The notes: a model not told the origin generated them from the letters alone. DNA of 14,212 bases from DSXF01 sp964387495 (GCA_964387495.1 CAYLXB010000085.1:1-14212), one strand, 5' to 3'. Shown: positions 1 to 7,184, counted from the first letter of the stretch. Numbers and translations: made by a program.

Positions 1-2175
1 GTAGGAGCGCACGAGCTGAAGCATGCCGTCGAGGCCGGCTTCGTCTGCCAGGAGGGAGGGGGTGAATTTCTGGTTGAGGAGGGTGCCGCCGGTGCGGGCA
101 TGGTCCATTTTGGCGGCGGATTTGAGGACGGCGGTGGGGCCGCGGCGGTCTGCGCCCTGGACGGGGGAGATGCCCTCGGAGAGGGGGGTCCAGGCCCGGC
201 GGCCGTCGGGGGTGGCGCCGGTCACGGAGCCGAAGTAGATGTGGCAGGTGGTGGGGAGCATGTCGATGTGGTATTCACCGCCCTTGGTCGTCTTGCGGCC
301 GTCCACGGCGTTGAAGTAGGCATCGAAGATGCGGACCATGAGATCGTCGGCGTTGGGGTCGTCGTTGCCGTACTTGGGGGTCTTGTTGAGCAGTTTCTGG
401 CGCAGGCGCTCATGGCCCTGAAAGTCGGCCGAGAGGGCGGGGAGCAGTTCGGCCAGGCTGAAAGTATGCTGGTCGAAAACGTGGTATTTTACGGCGGACA
501 TGGCGTCGGTGACGGAGCCGATGCCCACGCCCTGGATGTAGGTGGTGTTGTAGCGGGCGCCGCCGTCATGGTAGTCTTTGCCCTTTGCGATGCAATCGTC
601 AATGATGAGGGACAAGAAGGGGGCCGGCATCTGGGCGGCATAGAGGCGCTCGACCACCTGGTTGCCGCGCACCTTGATATCTATGAAGTGGAGCAACTGC
701 TTTTCGAAGGCGGCGAACAGTTCTTCGAAGTCTTTGAAAGCGGCAGGGTCGCCGGTCTGCAGGCCAATGAGGCGGCCGGTGCGCGGGTCGAGGCCGTTGT
801 GCAGGGTGATCTCGAACACCTTGGGCAGGTTGAAGTAGCCGGTGAGGATGTAGGCTTCCTTGCCGAAGGCGCCGGTCTCGACGCAGCCGCTGGTGCCGCC
901 GCAGCGGGCGTCCTCGAGGGATTTGCCGACGCGGGTCATCTCCTGGATGATGGTTTCGACGTTAAAGATGGAGGGCTGGCCGAAGCCGGTGCGGATGATC
1001 TTTGCGGCGCGCTTGATGAAGGCATCGGGGTTCTTCTTGCTGACCTGGATGGAGGAGGATGGCTGGAGCAGGCGCATCTCTTCGATGACGTCGAGCAGGA
1101 GGAAGGAGACTTCGCTGACGGCATCCGAGCCATCGGGCAGGAGGCCGCCGACGTTGATCTGGGCGAAGTCGGTGTAGGTGCCGCTTTCGGCGGCGGTGAT
1201 GCCGACCTTGGGGGGTGCGGGCTGGTTGTTGAATTTGATCCAGAAGCATTGCAGGAGTTCCTCGGCGGCGGGGCGGGTGAGGGTGCCCTCCTGGAGGCCT
1301 TTTTCGTAGAAGGGGGCGAGGTGGTGGTCGAGGTGGCCGGGGCAGAAGGCGTCCCAGGTGTTCAACTCGGTGGTGACGCCGAGGTGGACGAACCAGTAGT
1401 ACTGGAGGGCTTCCCAGAAGTCGCGCGGGGCGTGGGCAGGGACGCGGGTGCAGACCTGGGCGATGCGCTCCAGTTCGGCGCGGCGGGGGCCGGATTCGAG
1501 GCGGGCCTGGCGGCGGGCTTCTTCGGCGTGGCGCTCACCAAAGCGGATGAGGGCGGCGGCCACGATGCGCATGGCTTTCAGTTCTTCCTGCCTGGCATAG
1601 GCGTCGAAGTCGTGGAGGTAGTCCAGGCGGGCGAGGTGGGCGTCGATTTCGGCGATGAAGTCGAGCATGCCTTTTTTGTAGATCTTGCCGTCGAGGACGG
1701 TGTGGCCGGGGGCGCGTTGTTCCATGAACTCGGTGAAGATGCCGGCCTCGTAGCAGGCTTTCCATTCGCCGGTCATTTCGGCGAAGAGGGCGTCGCGCAT
1801 GGAACGGCCCTGCCAGAAGGGGATGATCTTTTCTTCATAGACCTGGCGCGTTTCGGGGCTGACGGCGAAGGGGGTCTTGGGGCGTGAGTCGAGGATATCC
1901 AGGTCGCTGAGGGTGTGGCAGCATAATTCGGGGTAGGTGGGGGTGGCTTTGGGGGCGGGGCCTTTTTCACCGACGATGAGTTCATCTGGGCCGAGGTAGA
2001 TGGTCTTGTGCTCCATCAGGTACTGGAAGGAGAGGGCGCGTTCGACCGGTTTGGAGATGAGGCCGTGGTTCCGGGCGTAGAACTCGGTCATCAGGATGGC
2101 GCGCTCGGCGGAGATGGACGGTTTGGCATCCAGGCTCTGCCGGCGCAGTTTGGCGACACGGGGGGTCATGCTCAT
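1..2175 (-). CDS. hypD: trans-4-hydroxy-L-proline dehydratase (glycyl radical enzyme), C-terminus beyond the window
   Basis: In the family this enzyme removes water from trans-4-hydroxy-L-proline by radical chemistry, giving 1-pyrroline-5-carboxylate that ProC can reduce to proline; it is cytoplasmic and oxygen-sensitive. 725 residues are visible. The thiyl-radical motif GCVE is present (Cys431, Glu433) and is followed by GKEAYILTGYFN, which is the HypD pattern; choline and glycerol lyases have GCVEPQ-PGKTEGWHD there. Other HypD-like segments are EFMEQRAPGHT (His158), TTELNTWDAF, KFNNQPAPPKVGIT, TYTDFAQIN and MLPTTCHIYFG. Recalled clostridial HypD has its active Cys at 434, so the alignment is nearly gap-free. 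The glycyl loop (RVAGYSDHF-like, near residue 762) lies off the left edge, with about 60-65 residues missing. The start ATG has GGAGG 8 nt upstream and follows the hypE stop by 4 bp. Substrate is assigned by homology from memory; a related proline-type glycyl radical enzyme is the main alternative. Confidence 0.9.
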   Translation of the reverse strand, partial: MSMTPRVAKLRRQSLDAKPSISAERAILMTEFYARNHGLISKPVERALSFQYLMEHKTIYLGPDELIVGEKGPAPKATPTYPELCCHTLSDLDILDSRPKTPFAVSPETRQVYEEKIIPFWQGRSMRDALFAEMTGEWKACYEAGIFTEFMEQRAPGHTVLDGKIYKKGMLDFIAEIDAHLARLDYLHDFDAYARQEELKAMRIVAAALIRFGERHAEEARRQARLESGPRRAELERIAQVCTRVPAHAPRDFWEALQYYWFVHLGVTTELNTWDAFCPGHLDHHLAPFYEKGLQEGTLTRPAAEELLQCFWIKFNNQPAPPKVGITAAESGTYTDFAQINVGGLLPDGSDAVSEVSFLLLDVIEEMRLLQPSSSIQVSKKNPDAFIKRAAKIIRTGFGQPSIFNVETIIQEMTRVGKSLEDARCGGTSGCVETGAFGKEAYILTGYFNLPKVFEITLHNGLDPRTGRLIGLQTGDPAAFKDFEELFAAFEKQLLHFIDIKVRGNQVVERLYAAQMPAPFLSLIIDDCIAKGKDYHDGGARYNTTYIQGVGIGSVTDAMSAVKYHVFDQHTFSLAELLPALSADFQGHERLRQKLLNKTPKYGNDDPNADDLMVRIFDAYFNAVDGRKTTKGGEYHIDMLPTTCHIYFGSVTGATPDGRRAWTPLSEGISPVQGADRRGPTAVLKSAAKMDHARTGGTLLNQKFTPSLLADEAGLDGMLQLVRSY

Positions 2176-2179
2176 GGGA

Positions 2180-3136
2180 TTAGCCTCCAATTGAAACTTC
2201 CAATCCAAAGCCGCGCAGGAGGGCGGCAATCTCTTGCATGCGTTCACCGGCGGGGGATTTCAGGCCGGCGAGGGTGTAGGGCAGGCCAAGGTTCTGGTAT
2301 TTGGCCTCGGCGGAACTGTGGTAGGCGAGGATATCCAGGCGGGGCGGTGCCGGCAGGCCGGCGAGGAAGCTGCCGCTGAGGCGCAGGTTTTCCTCGTCGT
2401 CGTTGAGGCCGGGGATGATGGGGATGCGCACGCGCAGGGGGTGGCCGTGTTCCGCAAGGCGGCGCAGGTTGGAGAGGATGAGGGCGTTCGAGACGCCGGT
2501 GCAGCGGCGGTGGCGGGCGTCGTCCATCAGTTTCAGGTCGTAGAGGAAGAGGCCGACAAAGGGGCGGACTTCGTCCAGGGCTTCCCAGGAGGCGTAGCCG
2601 CTGGTGTCGAGGGCGGTGTGGAGGCCGCGTTCCCGGCAGGCGCGCAGGAGGGCGAGGAGGAAGGGGCGCTGGCTGAGGGGTTCGCCGCCGGTGAAGGTCA
2701 CGCCGCCGCCGGACTGCTCGTAGAAGACGCGGTCGGCTTCGATTTCGGCCAGGACCTGATCCAGGGTGTACGTCCGGCCGACCAGCTGGCGCCCCTCTGC
2801 ATCGCAGACCTGGGCACACTGTCCGCAGGCCTGGCAGAGGGTACGGTCGGTGAGGATGAGGCCATCCCGGCCGGTCACGGCGCCGTTGGGGCAGGCCTGG
2901 AGGCAGGCCTCACAGGCAATACAGCGGCTGGGGTGCAGGATGAGTTCGGGCTGGAAGGACTGGCTTTCGGGGTTGTGGCACCAGGCGCAGCGCAGGGGGC
3001 AGCCTTTGAAGAAGACGGCGGTGCGGATGCCGGGGCCATCGTGGATGGAGAATTTGCGGATGTCGAACAGGATGCCCTGCAACCCGGGGGCTACAGGCGC
3101 TTGCAGGGGAACCGTTTGGATAAGAGGAAGAGCCAT
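2180..3136 (-). CDS. hypE: glycyl radical enzyme activase (radical SAM), partner of HypD
   Basis: This enzyme cleaves S-adenosylmethionine to place the glycyl radical on its partner, here the adjacent HypD-like dehydratase. The 318-residue protein has the radical SAM CxxxCxxC motif (GCPLRCAWC; Cys46, 50, 53). Two ferredoxin-type CxxCxxCxxxC clusters follow (Cys72/75/78/82 and 101/104/107/111), as in activases of the larger glycyl radical enzymes. GGGVTFTGGEPLSQ is the SAM-binding GGE segment, and a TIM-barrel half continues to the end. I chose the ATG at 3136: AGGA lies 7-8 nt upstream, and the promoter at 3200-3228 then leaves a leader of roughly 55 nt. An in-frame TTG at 3181 would add 15 residues but would start almost at the predicted transcription start. 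The gene is first in a two-gene operon with hypD. Pairing with HypD is inferred from adjacency. Confidence 0.92.
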   Translation of the reverse strand: MALPLIQTVPLQAPVAPGLQGILFDIRKFSIHDGPGIRTAVFFKGCPLRCAWCHNPESQSFQPELILHPSRCIACEACLQACPNGAVTGRDGLILTDRTLCQACGQCAQVCDAEGRQLVGRTYTLDQVLAEIEADRVFYEQSGGGVTFTGGEPLSQRPFLLALLRACRERGLHTALDTSGYASWEALDEVRPFVGLFLYDLKLMDDARHRRCTGVSNALILSNLRRLAEHGHPLRVRIPIIPGLNDDEENLRLSGSFLAGLPAPPRLDILAYHSSAEAKYQNLGLPYTLAGLKSPAGERMQEIAALLRGFGLEVSIGG

Positions 3137-3199
3137 TGCAAAATCCTGGTGGACAGTATCGGACTGTTGTTCTGCCGGCAACCATGATCAGCCAGCTAA

Positions 3200-3228
3200 A
3201 ATATACACCTTTGTGAAGACTTTGTCAA
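3200..3228 (-). promoter_or_regulatory. sigma-70-type promoter of hypED
   Basis: On the minus strand TTGACA (3228-3223, a perfect -35) is separated by 17 nt from TATATT (3205-3200, 5 of 6 to the -10 consensus). Transcription would start near 3193, giving a leader of about 55 nt to the hypE ATG. The GntR-like boxes at 3244-3264 lie just upstream of the -35. Confidence 0.75.
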
Positions 3229-3243
3229 TAGAAAATATGCAAA

Positions 3244-3264
3244 TTGTATATCAGTTGTATACTA
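3244..3264. promoter_or_regulatory. tandem GntR/FCD-type operator boxes between hypE and the regulator
   Basis: TTGTATACTA (3255-3264) fits the palindromic TnGT-nn-ACnA pattern recognised by many FCD-subfamily GntR repressors. A second, weaker copy, TTGTATATCA, lies exactly 11 bp upstream (3244-3253), on the same face of the helix. A further TTGTAT occurs at 3271-3276. The boxes lie in the divergent intergenic region between the activase and the GntR gene, the usual place for autoregulated operators. The sequences and spacing are seen directly; binding by the neighbouring regulator is inferred. Confidence 0.5.
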
Positions 3265-3270
3265 ATTGGT

Positions 3271-3299
3271 TTGTATTTTGGCCAGTTTCGTGGTTTAAT
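3271..3299 (+). promoter_or_regulatory. candidate promoter of the GntR regulator gene
   Basis: TTGTAT (3271-3276) and TTTAAT (3294-3299) are 17 nt apart. The -10 matches consensus at 5 of 6 positions and the -35 at only 3. It is the best-spaced pair I see between the operator boxes and the regulator, and the -35 coincides with the third TTGTAT box. This is a weak assignment. Confidence 0.3.
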
Positions 3300-3327
3300 T
3301 AGGGCAAAGAGCGATTTCGTGAAACCA

Positions 3328-3366
3328 CCCGCAGGTACTCATCCTGAGCCGCCGGTGCCCTGCGGG
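3328..3366. repeat. 8-bp perfect inverted repeat, possible dispersed-repeat remnant
   Basis: CCCGCAGG (3328-3335) and CCTGCGGG (3359-3366) are perfectly complementary around a 23-nt loop. The loop begins CTCATCCTGAGC, and GAAGAATGCTCCC follows downstream. This resembles a degenerate copy of the CATCCTGAGC...GAAGGATCT palindromic repeat that I recall as common in several bacterial phyla. It lies in the 5' untranslated region of the GntR gene. No T-tract follows, so it is not an intrinsic terminator. Confidence 0.35.
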
Positions 3367-3422
3367 GAAGAATGCTCCCGAAGTGTGAGAGCCTAACGCG
3401 GCAAGATCCAAAGGACTCCAGC

Positions 3423-4079
3423 ATGCCCAAATCTCCCTCGTCCACCCGCGAAAGCGACCGCGTCGAAAGCGAACTGCGCCGCCTGATCCTGACCCTGGAA
3501 CTGGAACCAGGCTCGGCGGTCAGCGAGGCGGCTTTGATGAAGCGTTACAGCTGGGGGCGCACGCCGCTGCGGGAGGCTTTTCAGCGGCTGGCGGAGCAGT
3601 CCCTGGTGCAGGTTATGCCGCGCCAGGGGGTGATCATCACGGCGTTGAGCGTGTTCGATTTCATCGAGATGATGGATGCGATGGCGATCGTGATCGGGCC
3701 GGCGGCTTCGCTGGCGTGCAAGCGGTTGACGGAGGGGGAGTTCGGCCGGCTGGAGGAGATCGTGGGGCAGGGGGAGGCGGCGGAGACGACGCTGGATTTT
3801 GCGCGGGTGGCCGACTTGGACTATGAGTTCCACCGGGCGCTGGCCCAGGCGACCGGCAACCGCTACCTGAGTCGTTACCTGCTGCACCTGCACCAGGTGT
3901 CCGCGCGCTTCAACTTTGCGGCCTGGAAGCGGGACGGGCATGCGAGCCAGTCACTGGGCGAGCACCGCAGCATCCTGGAGGCACTGCGCAAACGCGACCC
4001 GGAGGAGGCGAGGGCGGTGATGCTGGCGCACATCGAGCAGGCGCGCCAGCGGGTGTTGGGGGCGATAAACGTGGAGTAG
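3423..4079 (+). CDS. GntR-family transcriptional regulator, FCD subfamily
   Basis: This is a 218-residue DNA-binding regulator. Residues 10-75 form a winged helix-turn-helix (VSEAALMKRYSWGRTPLREA, then LVQVMPRQGVIIT). Residues 80-215 form the all-helical FCD ligand domain. The family's metal-site residues appear intact: Asp133 and His137 (DYEFH), His181 (GEHRSIL) and His203 (AHIEQ), so a carboxylate or amino-acid effector bound through a metal is likely. I chose the ATG at 3423 because AAGGA lies 7 nt upstream; an in-frame ATG at 3372 has no such site. It is divergent from hypED across a region carrying GntR-type boxes, so it probably controls that operon and itself. The effector, possibly hydroxyproline or pyrroline carboxylate, is a guess from context. 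Confidence 0.92.
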   Translation: MPKSPSSTRESDRVESELRRLILTLELEPGSAVSEAALMKRYSWGRTPLREAFQRLAEQSLVQVMPRQGVIITALSVFDFIEMMDAMAIVIGPAASLACKRLTEGEFGRLEEIVGQGEAAETTLDFARVADLDYEFHRALAQATGNRYLSRYLLHLHQVSARFNFAAWKRDGHASQSLGEHRSILEALRKRDPEEARAVMLAHIEQARQRVLGAINVE

Positions 4080-4100
4080 GGTTTTCGAAAGCCAGGATCG

Positions 4101-4241
4101 TCAGGGGCGAGGAGTGTCTTGCAGAGCAATGGATAACAATTCGGAGAGGCCGGTGATGGCGTAGTCTTCGCCGAACCGTTTCTGCCTGTCAGGGCCGATG
4201 CGGAGGGTGCTGCCGACGTCGAAGATGATGGCTTTAATCAT
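4101..4241 (-). pseudogene. remnant of a HAD-family phosphatase (N-terminal 46 codons)
   Basis: The reading frame begins MIKAIIFDVGSTL, which is HAD motif I (DVGxT form with the nucleophile Asp8), continues through RFGEDYAITGLSELLSIAL and stops after 46 residues. Intact HAD phosphatases are about 200-250 residues with three further motifs, none of which are present. No ribosome binding site precedes the ATG, and the upstream side runs directly into the tandem-repeat array and assembly gap. It is convergent with the GntR gene, 21 bp from its stop. The simplest reading is a gene truncated by deletion or an early stop. A genuine 46-residue protein is possible but less likely. Confidence 0.6.
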
Positions 4242-4293
4242 TGTGGTGAAATGCGTACCATGTGGCTGCTTGAGCAGCGTAAGATGGGATTGC

Positions 4294-4533
4294 TTCGACC
4301 GGGAGAGCGCCGGTCTCGCAATGACAATGGGGGTGGAGATTGGTTCGACCGGGAGAGCGCNNNNNNNNNNNNNNNNNNNNNNNNNNNNNNNNNNNNNNNN
4401 NNNNNNNNNNNNNNNNNNNNNNNNNNNNNNNNNNNNNNNNNNNNNNNNNNNNNNNNNNNNAGCGCCGGTCTCGCAATGACAATGGGGGTGGAGATTGGTT
4501 CGACCGGGAGAGCGCCGGTCTCGCAGTGACATT
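4294..4533. repeat. 50-bp tandem repeats containing an imperfect palindrome, interrupted by the assembly gap
   Basis: TTCGACCGGGAGAGCGCCGG begins each unit at 4294, 4344 and 4499, giving a 50-bp period between the first two. Copy 1 is complete. Copy 2 is cut after 17 nt by the N run. A partial copy resumes at 4461, and the last copy fades after about 34 nt. Each unit holds a hairpin, GACCGG-GAGAGCG-CCGGTC, flanked by TTC/TCGCAATGAC. The first copy is preceded by GATTGC, so ATTGC and GCAAT extend the palindrome. The ATTGCTTCG...CGCAATGAC frame resembles a palindromic repeat I recall as dispersed in many environmental genomes. There is no spacer diversity, so it is not CRISPR. Open frames across it are artefacts of the repeat. 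Confidence 0.85.
4361..4460. other. assembly gap (100 N)
   Basis: Exactly 100 N bases, the usual scaffolding placeholder for unknown length. The left flank ends at position 17 of the 50-bp repeat and the right flank begins at position 13, so the two contig ends overlap by 5 nt in repeat phase. The true copy number is unknown, and other sequence could lie within the array. Confidence 0.97.
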
Positions 4534-4565
4534 CTACATTGATATTCTACAATGACATTCTAGTC
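4527..4565. repeat. three 13-bp direct repeats at the galE 3' end
   Basis: TGACATTCTACAT (4527), TGATATTCTACAA (4540) and TGACATTCTAGTC (4553) follow one another without a gap. The third overlaps the galE stop codon (4560-4562) and its last codon. They join directly onto the end of the 50-bp array. Confidence 0.7.
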
Positions 4566-5534
4566 GTATCCATGAGGGTGCGAGCGGTGCCACTCCCAGG
4601 CGCTGGAGAGGATGCCGGCCAGGTCGGGGTGTTGGGGCTGCCAGCCGAGTTCACGGCGGATCTTTTCGGAGGAGGCGACCAGGCGGGCGGGGTCGCCGGG
4701 ACGGCGGGGGTGTTCCTTGGCGGGGATGGGGTGGCCGGTGACGCGGCGGGCGGTCTCGATGACCTCACGCACCGAATAGCCGCTGCCATTGCCGAGGTTG
4801 TAGACGAGGCGGTCATGGTCATCGAGCGCCTGGAGGGCGAGCAGGTGGGCGGAGACGAGGTCGGCGATGTGGATGTAATCACGGATGCAGGTGCCATCGG
4901 GGGTGGGGTAATTGGTGCCGTAGATGGCGGCGTGTTCGGCCTGGCTCAGGGCGACCTGGAGGACACGCGGGATGAGGTGGGACTCGGGCTGGTGGGCTTC
5001 GCCGCGGCCGGGCAGTGCTCCGCAGGCGTTGAAGTAACGCAGGGCGGCGTAGCGCAGGACATGGATCTGGCGGTACCAGTCGAGGGCCTGTTCGACGGCC
5101 AGCTTGGTGTAGCCGTAGGAATTGGTGGGGCCGAGGGGTGACTCTTCGCTGAGCGGCTCATCGCTGGACTGGTAGACGGCGGCGGTGGAGGAAAGTACAA
5201 AGCGCTTTATGCCGGCGCGGTGGGCAGCCTCGATGAGGTGGAGGGAGTTGACCAGGTTGTTCTCGAAGAATTTGCCGGGGTTCTTCATGCTCTCGCCGGC
5301 CTCGATGAAGGCGGCGAAGTGCATGACGGCGTCGTATTTTTCGGAGGCGAGGGTCCGGGTCAAGACGGGCACGTCTGCAAGGTCGGCATGGACGAAGCGG
5401 GCGCCGGCGGGCACGGCAGGGCGGTGGCCCTTGACCAGGGAGTCGTAGACGGTGACGGTGTGACCGGCTGCGAGCAGGGTTTCAGCGGTGGCGGAACCGA
5501 TGTAGCCAGCACCGCCGGTGAGGAAGATGTTCAT
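4560..5534 (-). CDS. galE: UDP-glucose 4-epimerase
   Basis: This is an extended short-chain dehydrogenase that interconverts UDP-glucose and UDP-galactose using bound NAD, in the Leloir pathway and in making surface polysaccharide precursors. The protein has 324 residues, the normal family length. It shows the Rossmann motif GGAGYIGS (7-14), the catalytic Ser in LSSTAAVY (115-117), the YxxxK pair Tyr140/Lys144 (SYGYTK), and the GalE segments NPGKFFENN and TPDGTCIRDYIHIADLVSAH. The ATG start has GGAG 4 nt upstream. Neighbours do not form a galactose operon: gatA lies upstream with a 142-bp gap in which I see neither a gene nor a clear terminator, and repeats lie downstream. Related epimerases with other UDP-hexose substrates cannot be excluded. 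Confidence 0.93.
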   Translation of the reverse strand: MNIFLTGGAGYIGSATAETLLAAGHTVTVYDSLVKGHRPAVPAGARFVHADLADVPVLTRTLASEKYDAVMHFAAFIEAGESMKNPGKFFENNLVNSLHLIEAAHRAGIKRFVLSSTAAVYQSSDEPLSEESPLGPTNSYGYTKLAVEQALDWYRQIHVLRYAALRYFNACGALPGRGEAHQPESHLIPRVLQVALSQAEHAAIYGTNYPTPDGTCIRDYIHIADLVSAHLLALQALDDHDRLVYNLGNGSGYSVREVIETARRVTGHPIPAKEHPRRPGDPARLVASSEKIRRELGWQPQHPDLAGILSSAWEWHRSHPHGYD

Positions 5535-5676
5535 ATTACTCCATGTTCCAGGAAGAGATGAACGGAGTCAGCCGGGGTCCATACCTGATGCACGGGCCGG
5601 AGGGATGGGCAGCCGCGTTCGTCTCCAGCATCTCCAGTATCTCTATCGTCTCTTTTCATCCCGGGTGAAATCGAGG

Positions 5677-7161
5677 TCAAATCTTTGCAGGGAGAGGGCC
5701 CAGGTCAGGCTGGCGCGTGTGCCAGGCGGTGACCTGCTGGCAGGCATGGGCGGCGCGCAGGAGGAGGCCTTCCTGGAAGCGGGGGCCCATCAACTGGATG
5801 CCGACGGGCAGGCCGGAGGCGTCGAAGCCGGCGGGGAAGGCCAGGGCGGGGATGCCGGCCAGGTTGGCGGGCAGGGTGAAGATATCCTCGAGGTACATGG
5901 CCAGGGGGTCGTCGCCGTGGGCACCGATGGGGAAGGCGGTGGTGGGGGCGACGGGGGCGGCGATCATGTCCACCTGCGTGAAGGCCTGCTCGAAATCACG
6001 GCGGATGAGGGTGCGGACCTTCTGGGCCTGGCCGTAGTAGGCTTCGTAATAGCCGGCCGAGAGGGCATAGGTGCCCAGCATGATGCGGCGTTCGACTTCG
6101 GCTCCGAAGCGGCGGCCGCGGGTGCGGGTGTAGACTTCCAGGAGTTTGCCGCTCTCTTCGCGCGGGCCGTAGCGGACGCCGTCGAAGCGCGCCAGGTTGG
6201 CGGAGGCTTCGGCCGGGGCGAGGATGTAATAGACCGCGAGGGCATATTCGGTGTGCGGCAGGCTGATCTCAAGGATTTCGGCGCCCAGATCTGCCAGGAG
6301 CTGGATGGTCCCCCGCACGGCGGCCAGTACGCCGGGCTGGATGCCGTCAATGAAGTATTCCTTTGGCACGCCGATGCGCTGTCCTTTGAGGGGCAGGGAA
6401 GCGTCCAGATGCAGGTCGAGCGAGGGGAGGGGGACAGCGGCGGATGTGGCATCCAGGGGGTCTTTGCCGGCCATGAGCGAGAAGAGCAGGGCGGCATCTT
6501 CGGCCGTGCGGGTGAGCACACCGGGACAGTCGAGGGAGGAGCCGTAGGCGACCAGGCCGTAGCGCGAGATGCGCCCGTAGGTGGGCTTGAGACCGGTCAG
6601 CCCGCAGAAGGAGGCCGGCTGGCGGACCGAACCGCCGGTATCCGTGCCGAGGGCGGCGGGGATGAGACGGGCAGCCACGGCGGCGGCACTGCCACCCGAA
6701 GAGCCGCCGGGGACGCGGGCCAGGTCCCAGGGGTTGCGGGTGACGCCGTAGGCGGAGTTCTCGGTGGAGGAACCCATGGCGAACTCGTCAGTGTTGGTCT
6801 TGCCGAGAATGACGGCACCGGCTGCCTGAAGTTTGTGGACGGCGGTGGCGGTGTAGGGGGGGATGAAGCCTTCGAGAATCTTCGAACCGCAGGTGCAGGG
6901 CATGCCCTGGACGGCGAGCACATCCTTGACGGCAAGGGGCAGGCCGAGAAGGGGCCGGTGTGCCCCGGCCTGCCGTTCGCGGTCCGCCTGCCCTGCCCGG
7001 GCGAGGGCGGAGCCGGCGGCCAGGTGCAGGAAGGCATGCAGGCGGGGTTCGAGGGCCTGGATGCGCTCGAGGCAGGCGCGGGTCAGTTCCAGGCTGGATA
7101 GTTCCCCGTGCTGGAGCAGGATGCGAGCTGACGAGAGGCTGAGATCGGTGAGGCCAGTCAT
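5677..7161 (-). CDS. gatA: Asp-tRNA(Asn)/Glu-tRNA(Gln) amidotransferase subunit A
   Basis: GatA releases ammonia from glutamine, which the GatCAB complex uses to amidate Glu-tRNA(Gln) and/or Asp-tRNA(Asn); it is cytoplasmic. The 494-residue protein is full length. The amidase-signature Ser-cisSer-Lys triad is intact: Lys79 (LAVKDVL), Ser154 (PGGSSGGSAAA) and Ser178 (GTDTGGSVRQP), the same numbers I recall for the staphylococcal enzyme. Further family segments are GKTNTDEFAMGSSTENSAYG and PTTAFPIGAHGDDPLAMY. It follows gatC by 23 bp and is probably co-transcribed. The ribosome binding site is poor (AGG about 10 nt upstream). gatB, the tRNA-binding kinase subunit, is not in this window and must be encoded elsewhere. 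Confidence 0.96.
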   Translation of the reverse strand: MTGLTDLSLSSARILLQHGELSSLELTRACLERIQALEPRLHAFLHLAAGSALARAGQADRERQAGAHRPLLGLPLAVKDVLAVQGMPCTCGSKILEGFIPPYTATAVHKLQAAGAVILGKTNTDEFAMGSSTENSAYGVTRNPWDLARVPGGSSGGSAAAVAARLIPAALGTDTGGSVRQPASFCGLTGLKPTYGRISRYGLVAYGSSLDCPGVLTRTAEDAALLFSLMAGKDPLDATSAAVPLPSLDLHLDASLPLKGQRIGVPKEYFIDGIQPGVLAAVRGTIQLLADLGAEILEISLPHTEYALAVYYILAPAEASANLARFDGVRYGPREESGKLLEVYTRTRGRRFGAEVERRIMLGTYALSAGYYEAYYGQAQKVRTLIRRDFEQAFTQVDMIAAPVAPTTAFPIGAHGDDPLAMYLEDIFTLPANLAGIPALAFPAGFDASGLPVGIQLMGPRFQEGLLLRAAHACQQVTAWHTRQPDLGPLPAKI

Positions 7162-7184
7162 AAGCGGAGCCTGTGTCCCAGAGG

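Noticed and set aside
100..1887. 595-codon open frame on the plus strand
   Set aside because: It is the complement of hypD. The encoded string is Gly/Val/Ala/Glu-rich with no domain, while the opposite strand gives an unmistakable glycyl radical enzyme. Long antisense frames are expected at this GC content.
3137..3181. Extended hypE N-terminus from the TTG at 3181
   Set aside because: It would begin about 12 nt after the predicted transcription start with no ribosome binding site. The ATG at 3136 has AGGA at a good distance.
2234..3187. 317-codon plus-strand frame opposite hypE
   Set aside because: It is antisense to a clear radical SAM activase, with no motif of its own.
3372..3422. Extended GntR N-terminus from the ATG at 3372
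   Set aside because: There is no ribosome binding site at 3372, whereas AAGGA sits 7 nt before 3423, where the winged-helix protein starts at the usual place.
3393..3941. 182-codon minus-strand frame opposite the GntR gene
   Set aside because: It is a complement shadow of the regulator: Arg/Gln/Leu-rich with no domain.
4294..4533. CRISPR array
   Set aside because: The whole 50-bp unit is repeated with no unique spacers, and no cas genes are nearby.
4251..4555. Several open frames through the 50-bp repeats and the N run
   Set aside because: The 50-bp unit is not a multiple of three, the frames repeat the same short strings and cross unknown bases, and no protein family is visible.
5518..7101. 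527-codon open frame on the plus strand
   Set aside because: It is antisense to gatA, low in complexity, and has no ribosome binding site or recognisable motif.
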